Of a stretch of 64,000 nt of DNA, positions 55,012 through 62,149 are shown piece after piece; the stretch's first letter is position 1, and every line of letters begins with the position of its first letter. A program made the translations under genes and the position numbers. The notes below the pieces were generated by a model. The model searched no databases, had not been told where the DNA came from, and was given only the letters and a program-made list of their open reading frames with translations. Where the stretch lies: contig JACJWI010000002.1 in assembly GCA_020637215.1 (NCBI GenBank), positions 372,001 through 436,000 of the forward strand. The letters are read 5' to 3'. The stretch comes from Microthrixaceae bacterium (GTDB taxonomy: Bacteria; Actinomycetota; Acidimicrobiia; Acidimicrobiales; Microtrichaceae).

Positions 55012-55482
55012 TCAGAGCCGCGAGGACCGGGCCGCCACGATGGTCTCGAGGAGCATCCCGAGCACCTCGTACGCCTGGTACGTCGCGACGTTGCTGTCGT
55101 CGACCTCGACCTCTTCGGAGTCGTCGGTGATGTCGAGCACGGTCCCGAGCACCAGGCGCACGTCGTTGATCGAGCGCATCCACGCCGCCATCGAGTCCTC
55201 GTCGAGCGTCGTGGCCTCGGCGGAGCCGATGACCACGTCGAGCGATGCGAGCCGGTTCTCGATCAGCTCGGGGCGGGCCAGCGCCGCGTAGCCCTCGTTG
55301 CGCTCGTCGTCGTCGCCGTAGGGGGGTGGGAACAGCCGACGCAGGACCGGCCCGTCGGTCTCGACCAGGAGCTCCTTGAGCTGCTCGGCCACCGAACGGA
55401 TCAGGTCGCGCTCGTTGGGCCCGAGCGAGATCGTGTAGGTGTCGCCGTCGTCGGCGGTCACGGCGGGGCGGAATCGGGCCAC
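55012..55482 (-). CDS. DUF2017 family protein
   Basis: 156 residues, GTG start at 55482, 6 nt after the clpS stop. The start MARFRPAV, the segment GDDDERNEGYAAL, the helix LIENRLASLDVV and WMRSINDVRLVLG follow the DUF2017 family, which lies next to clpS across actinobacteria. The protein is mainly helical and acidic. Function is unknown; conserved pairing with ClpS suggests a role around Clp protease adaptor function, but this is inference. It is last in the ctaA-clpS-DUF2017 unit. Confidence 0.87.
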   Translation of the reverse strand: MARFRPAVTADDGDTYTISLGPNERDLIRSVAEQLKELLVETDGPVLRRLFPPPYGDDDERNEGYAALARPELIENRLASLDVVIGSAEATTLDEDSMAAWMRSINDVRLVLGTVLDITDDSEEVEVDDSNVATYQAYEVLGMLLETIVAARSSRL

Positions 55483-55488
55483 GGAGCC

Positions 55489-55779
55489 TCAGTCCTGCTG
55501 CATCGTGGCCCACAGGCCGTGCTCGTGGAGGCGGAACACGTCGCGCTCGGCCTCGGTGCGGGACCCGGTCGACACCACCGCCTTGCCGTCGTGGTGGACC
55601 TGCAGCATCAGCGTGGTCGCCTCCTCCTTGGAGTAGCCGAACAGCTTCTGCAGCACGAAGGTCACGTAGCTCATCAGGTTGATGGGGTCGTTCCACACCA
55701 GGACGACCCAGGGGGTGTCGAGGTCCACCAGGTCGGAGACGTCGGGCTCTACGACGTCGATCGGGGCCGGGGTGCTCAC
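55489..55779 (-). CDS. clpS: ATP-dependent Clp protease adaptor ClpS
   Basis: 96 residues. PWVVLVWNDPINLMSYVTFVLQKLFGYS (landmarks VWNDPIN and LQKLFGYS) contains the Asn-Asp of the N-degron pocket, and MLQVHHDGKAVV the conserved His. ClpS delivers N-end rule substrates to the Clp ATPase. GTG start at 55779, 9 nt after the ctaA stop. Confidence 0.93.
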   Translation of the reverse strand: MSTPAPIDVVEPDVSDLVDLDTPWVVLVWNDPINLMSYVTFVLQKLFGYSKEEATTLMLQVHHDGKAVVSTGSRTEAERDVFRLHEHGLWATMQQD

Positions 55780-55788
55780 GCCGGAAGG

Positions 55789-56751
55789 CTACGCCGACGA
55801 CGAGGAGCCGGCGCGATCGACCGTGCCGTCCTTGTCGTCGGTCCGGACCGGGTCGAGGCCGTCGCCGTCGATGCCGTCCGGAGCGGTCACCGGTGCCGAC
55901 AGGCCCAGGTGGAACCACACGGTGACGCCCAGAACGGCCGTCGCCCCGGCGATGTGCAGGGCGACGAGCCAGGGCGGGATGCCCATCTCGTACTGGGTGT
56001 ATCCGATGGCTCCCTGGGCGACGATGACGACCAGCAGCGCCTGAGCCCGGTGCAGGACCGGACGCGGGGCCCCGGAGTGGGCCAGGCGGACCAGCAGCAC
56101 CACGACGACCGCCAGGAAGATCCACATGTTGATGCTGTGGATGCGGGCCACGTCGGGCAGGAACCAACCGAACCGCGGCGACTCGGCGTCACCTGCGTGC
56201 GGGCCCGTCCCGGTGACCGCGGGGCCGGTGAACATCAGGCCGACCATCAGGACCACCGCCACCCTCGACAGCCACAGCTCGGCGGGGGCGACCTGTGGCC
56301 GCCGGGGTCCGTCGGGTTGGCCGGAGCGCCACAGGAGCACGACCGCGTCGGCGACCAGGATCATCGACAGCAGGAAGTGGCCGGCGACCGCGGCGGGGTG
56401 CAGGCCGACCAGCACCGTGATCCCGCCGAGCACGATCTGGCCGATCACCCCGGCGACCAGGCCCCATGACAGCACCACCAGGTCCCGGCGGTACGGCCGG
56501 CGGCGGATCGAACCCAGAACCGCGGCGGCGACCGACAGCGACACCAGACCGGTGAAGAGCCGGTTGACCTGCTCGATGGTCTGGTTGGGGTTGCCGAACT
56601 CGATCACCCTCTCCGACGAGCAGTTCGGCCAGTCGTCGCAGCCCAGCCCGGAACCCGACAGGCGGACCGCGGCTCCGGTGACCACGATGGCGCACAGCAG
56701 CGCGAGCGCGATCGCCACGATGCGCCGGTACGTGCGGGGTTCGAGGGTCAC
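55789..56751 (-). CDS. ctaA: Heme A synthase (CtaA/Cox15)
   Basis: 320 residues with eight membrane helices, GTG start at 56751. Helix 1 ends in GAAVRLSGSGLGCDDWPNC (landmarks VRLSGSGLGC and WPNC). The conserved Glu/His residues are visible in IEQVNRLFTG and LHPAAVAGHFLL, with RIHSINMW and ALHIAGAT supplying later His ligands. It oxidises heme O to heme A for the aa3 oxidase. It is divergent from ctaB across 90 bp, so the two heme A steps share a regulatory region. Confidence 0.93.
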   Translation of the reverse strand: MTLEPRTYRRIVAIALALLCAIVVTGAAVRLSGSGLGCDDWPNCSSERVIEFGNPNQTIEQVNRLFTGLVSLSVAAAVLGSIRRRPYRRDLVVLSWGLVAGVIGQIVLGGITVLVGLHPAAVAGHFLLSMILVADAVVLLWRSGQPDGPRRPQVAPAELWLSRVAVVLMVGLMFTGPAVTGTGPHAGDAESPRFGWFLPDVARIHSINMWIFLAVVVVLLVRLAHSGAPRPVLHRAQALLVVIVAQGAIGYTQYEMGIPPWLVALHIAGATAVLGVTVWFHLGLSAPVTAPDGIDGDGLDPVRTDDKDGTVDRAGSSSSA

Positions 56752-56826
56752 GGACGGCCAGGGTAGGTCGCGGGCCGCGGCGGGCGGGAGTCGCTGCCGG
56801 GCTGGCCATCGGCGGCGCCGGCGCCG

Positions 56827-56832
56827 TAGCGT
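56827..56832 (+). promoter_or_regulatory. Predicted -10 element of ctaB
   Basis: TAGCGT lies 9 nt before the ATG of ctaB. Confidence 0.45.
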
Positions 56833-56841
56833 TGGGACGTC

Positions 56842-57759
56842 ATGGCCGCCCCGGCGATCTCCTCCCCGACCTCGATCGGAGCGAAGCTGGCGACCACGGT
56901 CGGCGCCTACGTGGCGCTCACCAAGCCCCGGATCATCGAGCTCCTGCTCGTGACGACGGTCCCGGTGATGGTGGTGGCCGACCAGGGCGTCCCCCCGTTG
57001 TGGCTGATGGCCGCGGCCGTCATCGGCGGCACCCTCGCCGCCGGCGGTGCCAACGCCATCAACATGTACGTCGACCGCGACATCGACTCGGTGATGGAGC
57101 GCACCCAGGGTCGCCCCCTGGTCACCGGGGCGGTCACCCCCCGCAACGCCTTGGTCTTCGCCGTCACCATCGAGGTGGTGGCGTTCGTGTTCCTGTGGCA
57201 GGTGGTCAACCTGCTCTCCGCGGTGCTCGCCGTCAGCGGCTGCCTGTACTACGTGTTCATCTACACGCTGTGGCTCAAGCGCAGCTCCCGCCAGAACATC
57301 GTGATCGGCGGCGCTGCGGGGGCGGTTCCGGTGCTGGTGGGCTGGTCGGCGGTCACCGACACGGTGTCGATCTCGGCGATCGTGCTGTTCGGGGTGATCT
57401 TCTTCTGGACCCCGCCGCACTTCTGGGCCCTGGCCATCAAGTACAAGGACGACTACGCCCGGGCCGACGTGCCGATGCTGCCCTCGGTGGCCAGCCACCG
57501 TCAGACCACCGACCAGATCCTCGCCTACACCGTCGTCGTGTGGGCCCTGACGCTGCTCTTCGGCGTGACCGCCGAGATGGGGCTCCTCTACTGGGCGACG
57601 GCGATCGTGCTCGGTGCGGTGTTCACCTGGATGGCTGTGGATCTGCGTCGGACCGAGTCGCCTGCCCGTGCCATCCGCGTGTTCACGTTCTCGATCACCT
57701 ACATCACCGTGCTGTTCGGGGTGATGGCGCTCGACGTGATCATCCGGAACGGCTGGTAG
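56842..57759 (+). CDS. ctaB: Protoheme IX farnesyltransferase (heme O synthase)
   Basis: 305 residues with about nine membrane helices. The prenyl-diphosphate-binding NMYVDRDIDSVMERTQGRPL (landmark VDRDIDSVMERT) near 73 and the second motif YTLWLKRSSRQNIVIGG (landmark LKRSSRQNI) are standard, as is TPPHFWALAIKYKDDY. It farnesylates protoheme to heme O, the substrate of CtaA encoded divergently. The oxidase operon begins 131 bp downstream in the same direction. Confidence 0.96.
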   Translation: MAAPAISSPTSIGAKLATTVGAYVALTKPRIIELLLVTTVPVMVVADQGVPPLWLMAAAVIGGTLAAGGANAINMYVDRDIDSVMERTQGRPLVTGAVTPRNALVFAVTIEVVAFVFLWQVVNLLSAVLAVSGCLYYVFIYTLWLKRSSRQNIVIGGAAGAVPVLVGWSAVTDTVSISAIVLFGVIFFWTPPHFWALAIKYKDDYARADVPMLPSVASHRQTTDQILAYTVVVWALTLLFGVTAEMGLLYWATAIVLGAVFTWMAVDLRRTESPARAIRVFTFSITYITVLFGVMALDVIIRNGW

Positions 57760-57784
57760 ACCGGTCCTGACGCTTTTCTCAGTA

Positions 57785-57828
57785 CCTGCCCGGTCGCGGT
57801 AGTGTCCGCGCGGACAGGACCGGGCAGG
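57785..57828 (+). promoter_or_regulatory. Structured segment upstream of the oxidase operon
   Basis: An 11-bp perfect stem (57785-57795 with 57818-57828) encloses a 12-bp palindrome GTCCGCGCGGAC (57804-57815). TAGTGT (57800-57805) sits in the loop and resembles a -10. The element could be an operator, a leader hairpin, or the ctaB terminator. Confidence 0.45.
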
Positions 57829-57890
57829 GATCCGGACAGGCGAACCGGTCCGGTCGCAGCAGTCAGACGAGGCAGAGGGCAGAACCACGC

Positions 57891-59450
57891 ATGGCACTCA
57901 CCGAGACCAGGTCGGACACGGACGCGACGTCCGCGGGCGATCGCGCCCGGCGCGCCCCGAGCGCAGTGGAGCAGCTGATCGGCTCCGGTGACCACACCTC
58001 GATCGGCCGCTTGTTCATCGGCTTCGGGTTCGCCCTCGCCAGCCTGTCGCTCACTCTGTGGGCGTTGACCGGCGTCGACGCTCTCACCGACAACGGCTTC
58101 CTGGGTTCGCGTCCGGCCCAGCTGGCCGCCAGCGCCCAGGTCGCCCTGCTGTTCCTGGGCATCGTGCCGCTGCTGCTCGGCGTCGCCATCGCCGTGGTGC
58201 CCCTGCAGCTCGGCTCGCCGTCGATCGCCTTCCCCCGGGCCGCCACGCTGTCGTTCTGGACCTGGCTGCTGTCGTCGGGGATCTTCGCGGTGAGCATCGC
58301 CCTCGACGGCGGAGTCCTGGGCGGCGACGAGACCGCGGCCAAGCTCGGCAACGTGTCGCTCGGAGCGGTCCTGGTCGCGCTGAGCCTCGGAGCGGTGTGC
58401 GTGGCCACCACGGTCATGGCGCACCGGCCGTTGGGGATGCGCCTGGCATGGGTTCCCGGGCTGTCGTGGGCATCGCTGGTCAGCGCCGCGCTGCTGCTGG
58501 TCACGCTGGGTTCGGCCATCGCCCACACCGTGCTCGGCCAGGTCGGCCGCATGGGCCCGGCCGCCCTCGCCACCAACTTCACCGACGGGCTGGGCTGGCT
58601 CCTGCGGGGACCGGCGGTGTTCGTCTTCGCCATCCCGGTGCTCGGCATCGCCATCGACGTGGTCGTCACCGCCAGCGGGCGCCGCTTCGCCCACACCGAC
58701 GTCCTCCAGCTCATCGTCGGGCTCTACGCGATCCTGGCGTTCGGTGCGTGGGCGCAGCTGCCGAGCGCGCTCAACACCGCGCTGTGGACCCTGTTCGCCT
58801 TCGGCATCACCGTCCCGATCCTCGGGCTGCTCGGTGCGATCGGCGACTCCCTCCGCCAGGGCAAGCCCGTCGTGAGCCCGGCGCTGATCCTCTCGATCGT
58901 CTCGGTCCTGCTGCTGATGGGGGCCGCGGTCACCGGCTGGGTCCAGTCGCTGTCGCTCGCCGGCCAGGGCACCCTGTTCGGCGCCTCGCCGGCCACCCTG
59001 GCGTCGGCCCAGACCGCCTTCGTCGCCGGAGCAGCTCTCCTCGGCGGCGCCGCCGCCAGCCTGCACTGGTCGCCGCTGCTGTGGGGCGGGCCCGGCAACT
59101 CGGTCGAGGGGCGGCTCACCGTCCCGCTGCTCGTTCTCGGCGGCGGCCTCCTCGGCACCACCCTGCTGGTGCAGTCGGTGGTCCAGCTCGACGGCGAGAC
59201 GACCGCCTTCCAGATCTTCGGCCTCCTCGTCGCCGTCGGGGCCGGCCTGCTGGCCCTCGGCGGTCTGAGCGCCCTGGTGGCCGCCATGCGGGCCACCGAG
59301 GACCCGGCCGGCGAGCCGGTGCAGGGTCTCACCCTCGAGTGGTCGTTCCCGAACCCCGCCGGCGGAGGCATCGGCCTGCCCGAGCTGGCCCGGGTGACAT
59401 CGCCGTACCCGTTGCTCGACGCCCGTGAGGGCACGGAGGACAAGCCCTGA
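57891..59450 (+). CDS. Degenerate heme-copper oxidase subunit I paralogue
   Basis: 519 residues with about 12 membrane helices. The N-terminal GDHTSIGRLFIGFGFALA and VPLQLGSPSIAFPRAATLSFW (landmarks IGRLFIGFGF and PLQLGSPSIAFPR) align well with oxidase subunit I. The metal ligands are replaced: the helix-II MHG heme ligand by a stretch near ASAQVALLF, the HPEVY block by GPAVFVF, and HFHYV by a stretch near SAQTAFVAG. It cannot bind heme a3 or CuB in the usual way. It is translated with the next gene (stop/start overlap of 1 nt) and probably has a structural or assembly role in the oxidase complex. Confidence 0.8.
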   Translation: MALTETRSDTDATSAGDRARRAPSAVEQLIGSGDHTSIGRLFIGFGFALASLSLTLWALTGVDALTDNGFLGSRPAQLAASAQVALLFLGIVPLLLGVAIAVVPLQLGSPSIAFPRAATLSFWTWLLSSGIFAVSIALDGGVLGGDETAAKLGNVSLGAVLVALSLGAVCVATTVMAHRPLGMRLAWVPGLSWASLVSAALLLVTLGSAIAHTVLGQVGRMGPAALATNFTDGLGWLLRGPAVFVFAIPVLGIAIDVVVTASGRRFAHTDVLQLIVGLYAILAFGAWAQLPSALNTALWTLFAFGITVPILGLLGAIGDSLRQGKPVVSPALILSIVSVLLLMGAAVTGWVQSLSLAGQGTLFGASPATLASAQTAFVAGAALLGGAAASLHWSPLLWGGPGNSVEGRLTVPLLVLGGGLLGTTLLVQSVVQLDGETTAFQIFGLLVAVGAGLLALGGLSALVAAMRATEDPAGEPVQGLTLEWSFPNPAGGGIGLPELARVTSPYPLLDAREGTEDKP

Positions 59451-60022
59451 TGGCCACGGCCGCCCTTCCCGCCCCGTTGCAGCCCCGCCGTCGGGAGCTG
59501 ATCTTCGGCACCGCGTTCGCCACTGCCGGCGTCGTGGCCGTGATGGCCACGCTGATCGGCTACTACCTCGCTGCCCGCAACGCCGGGGGCGCCGACTGGT
59601 TCAGCGCCAACACCATCCCGTTGACCCAGCCGAACATGCAGGCCCTGACCCTGGCCATGTCGGTGGTGACCATGCAGTGGGCGGTGTACGCGATCGCCCG
59701 CGACGACCGGACCCACACGTACCTGGCGCTGGGGATCACCCTCCTGCTGGGCGCCGCGTTCGTGAACCAGTCGATCTTCCTGTTCAAGCAGGCGGCGGTC
59801 ACCATCGAGCAGCCCGAGGGCCCGCTCTTCTACGCCGTCACCGTGGGCAGCCTGCTCATGGTGGTCGCCGGGATGATCTTCATCGCCCTGATGGCCTTCC
59901 GGGCCCTCGGCGGTCAGTTCTCCAGTCGTCAGCCCGACGGCATCGCCGCAGCCGCAGTCTTCTGGTACGCCAGCTGCGCGGTCTACGCGGTGGTCTGGGT
60001 CGCCGTCTACATCATGAAGTGA
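59450..60022 (+). CDS. Cytochrome c oxidase subunit III-like protein
   Basis: 190 residues with five membrane helices. The pattern of NTIPLTQPNMQALTLAMSVVTMQWA in helices 2-3, FVNQSIFLFKQ and the C-terminal AAAVFWYASCAVYAVVWVAVYI (landmark FWYASCAVYAVVWV) follows short actinobacterial subunit III. Usual subunit III features such as the His in helix 3 are hard to find, so it may have diverged alongside the degenerate subunit I next to it. It starts in the stop of that gene (ATG overlaps TGA). Confidence 0.75.
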   Translation: MATAALPAPLQPRRRELIFGTAFATAGVVAVMATLIGYYLAARNAGGADWFSANTIPLTQPNMQALTLAMSVVTMQWAVYAIARDDRTHTYLALGITLLLGAAFVNQSIFLFKQAAVTIEQPEGPLFYAVTVGSLLMVVAGMIFIALMAFRALGGQFSSRQPDGIAAAAVFWYASCAVYAVVWVAVYIMK

Positions 60023-60029
60023 GAGCTCG

Positions 60030-60923
60030 ATGATCACCCGGGGTTCCAAGTTCTTCTACGCCGCAGCGGTCGTCGGCTTCGTGACGGCGATCGTCTACGG
60101 CTTCCTGACCGGCGCCGCCGCGCACAGCGGCGTGATCGGCGTGTTCCAGGACGGCGACGTCGTGAACTCGATCGTCGGCCCCCTCACCTTCGGGTGGAAG
60201 GGCTGGGTCGGCGACCACGTCGGCTACAGCGTCCTGATGGGGTTCGCCGCGGTGATGGCGGCGCTCGGAGGCTTCTCCACCGCCTTCCGCGACGGCAGCG
60301 CGGACGTGCTGGTCGCCATGGACGGCCGCGACCCGGCCACCGCCACCAACCCGCCGGTGCTCACGCCGGTCGGGCTCAGCTACTGGCCGATGGCCGGCGC
60401 CTTCGGCGTCGCGGTGTCCGTGGTCGGCCTGGCGGTCGACACGACCCTGTTCTGGGTGGGCGTCGTGCTGCTCGCCATCGTCATGGTCTCCTGGACCGTC
60501 CGGGCGTGGGCCGAGCGGGCCACCGGCGACCAGGGCGCCAACCGTGAGCTGCGCCACGACCTGATGGACCCGCTCGAGGTGCCGGTCCTGTCGGTGCTGA
60601 CCCTGGCGGTCATCGTCCTGTGCATCTCCCGCCTCCTGCTGGCGATCCCGCAGGAGGTCGCCGTCTACATGATCATCATGGCGGCGATCATCGTCTTCGT
60701 GATGGCCTTCATCCTCGCCAGCCGACCCGAGCTGACGAGGACGGTGGTGGTCTCCGTGCTGCTGGTCGGCGGCGTGGTCATCATCGCCGCGGGGATCGCC
60801 GGCGGCGTCGCCGGCGAGCAGACGGGCGAGGAGCACGGTGCGGGTATCGCCCCCACCGTCGTGGTCGATTCGGCTTCCGGGAGCGGGGCGGTGGATACTC
60901 TCACCCTGCTCGCCGGTGAGTGA
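60030..60923 (+). CDS. Membrane protein of the oxidase operon, unknown function
   Basis: 297 residues with about seven hydrophobic helices. FFYAAAVVGFVTAIVYGFLTG opens the protein (landmark VGFVTAIVYGFL). A loop with GPLTFGWKGWVGDHVGY follows, and a cytoplasmic segment with WAERATGDQGANRELRHDLMDPLEVPVLS (landmark GDQGANRELRHD) separates the two halves. No cofactor motif is visible. The position between subunits III and II, with 7-10 nt gaps, suggests an accessory subunit of this oxidase lineage. I do not recognise the family. Confidence 0.72.
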   Translation: MITRGSKFFYAAAVVGFVTAIVYGFLTGAAAHSGVIGVFQDGDVVNSIVGPLTFGWKGWVGDHVGYSVLMGFAAVMAALGGFSTAFRDGSADVLVAMDGRDPATATNPPVLTPVGLSYWPMAGAFGVAVSVVGLAVDTTLFWVGVVLLAIVMVSWTVRAWAERATGDQGANRELRHDLMDPLEVPVLSVLTLAVIVLCISRLLLAIPQEVAVYMIIMAAIIVFVMAFILASRPELTRTVVVSVLLVGGVVIIAAGIAGGVAGEQTGEEHGAGIAPTVVVDSASGSGAVDTLTLLAGE

Positions 60924-60933
60924 GAGGTTGGGA

Positions 60934-62118
60934 ATGCGGAACAAGCGCAACGCGGCGATCGCCGGGATCGTCTCGCTGGTCGTCATGACGATCTGCCTCT
61001 GGCTGATCGTCCGCAACATCGGCGACCCGGCCATGCCGCTCAACACCCTGGCGCCGGCCGGCAAGCAGAACTGGGAGATCTTCAACCTGGTCAAGCCGGT
61101 GTTCTTCATCGCTGGCCTGGTGTTCCTCGCGGTGGAGGCCGGGGTCATCTGGATGGCCGTGCGCTTCAAGCGCAACAAGGACGACGTCGACGGCGTCGGC
61201 GAGCCCACCCAGACCCACGGCAACACCACGCTGGAGATCGGCTGGACCCTGGTCCCGGCGCTCGTGCTGGCCATCCTTGCCGTCTTCAACGTCAAGACCG
61301 TGCTCGAGATCGAGAAGTCCGAGAACCCGATCGAGGTCCGCGTCATCGGCCAGCAGTGGTGGTGGGAGTACCGCTACGACACCAACAACGACGGCACGGT
61401 CGACATCATCACCGCCACCCAGGTCGTGGTGCCGGTCGGACGCGACGTCAAGATGAAGCTCCAGTCCAACGACGTCATCCACTCGTTCTGGATCCCGGCC
61501 ATCAACGGCAAGCTCGACGCGGTTCCCGGACGGACCCACACGCTGATCATGACCGCCGACAAGCCCGGCATCTACCAGGGCCAGTGCACCGAGTACTGCG
61601 GCCTGTCCCACGGCGTGATGCGCATGGAGCTCAAGGCCCTGCCGCCGGCCGAGTTCGACAAGTGGGTCGACGCCATGACATCGGTCCCGGACCAGCCGAC
61701 CGACCCCAAGGCGATCGCCGGCCAGGAGCTGTTCGTCTCGCAGTGCGCCCGCTGCCACCAGGTCGACGGGCTGACACCGGAGTCATCGCCGCCATTCAAG
61801 TACTCCAAGTTGCCCGACCCCGAGTACGGCCAGACGGTCGACAGCACGCTCACGTCCAAGAACGCCCCGAACCTGACACACCTGATGATGCGTCAGACGT
61901 TCGCCGGCTCGCTGCTGCCGCTGTACCAGGGCAAGGCCGCCGAGTCGGTCACCGCCGTCCCCGACGGCGTCCCGGATCGCTCCAACCTCAAGGACTGGCT
62001 CCGCGATCCGGAGTCCGTCAAGCCGATGAACCCCGAGAACAACCAGGGCATGCCCAACCTGCAGCTCTCGGAGACCCAGATCGATCAGCTCGTCGCCTAC
62101 CTGGTGACCCTCAAGTAG
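60934..62118 (+). CDS. ctaC: Cytochrome c oxidase subunit II fused to cytochrome c
   Basis: 394 residues. An N-terminal signal/anchor helix and a second helix (about 45-70) precede the cupredoxin domain. The CuA site is complete: VIHSFWIPAINGK for the first His, then QCTEYCGLSHGVM with two Cys, His and Met (about 215-230), plus QQWWWEY of the aromatic electron-entry patch. A C-terminal cytochrome c domain has CARCH near 271 and a distal Met near PMNPENN or GMPNLQ. It receives electrons outside the membrane and passes them to CuA without a soluble cytochrome c. Confidence 0.94.
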   Translation: MRNKRNAAIAGIVSLVVMTICLWLIVRNIGDPAMPLNTLAPAGKQNWEIFNLVKPVFFIAGLVFLAVEAGVIWMAVRFKRNKDDVDGVGEPTQTHGNTTLEIGWTLVPALVLAILAVFNVKTVLEIEKSENPIEVRVIGQQWWWEYRYDTNNDGTVDIITATQVVVPVGRDVKMKLQSNDVIHSFWIPAINGKLDAVPGRTHTLIMTADKPGIYQGQCTEYCGLSHGVMRMELKALPPAEFDKWVDAMTSVPDQPTDPKAIAGQELFVSQCARCHQVDGLTPESSPPFKYSKLPDPEYGQTVDSTLTSKNAPNLTHLMMRQTFAGSLLPLYQGKAAESVTAVPDGVPDRSNLKDWLRDPESVKPMNPENNQGMPNLQLSETQIDQLVAYLVTLK

Positions 62119-62149
62119 GCCGGCCGGAGAAGGATCAGAAGGACTGCTC

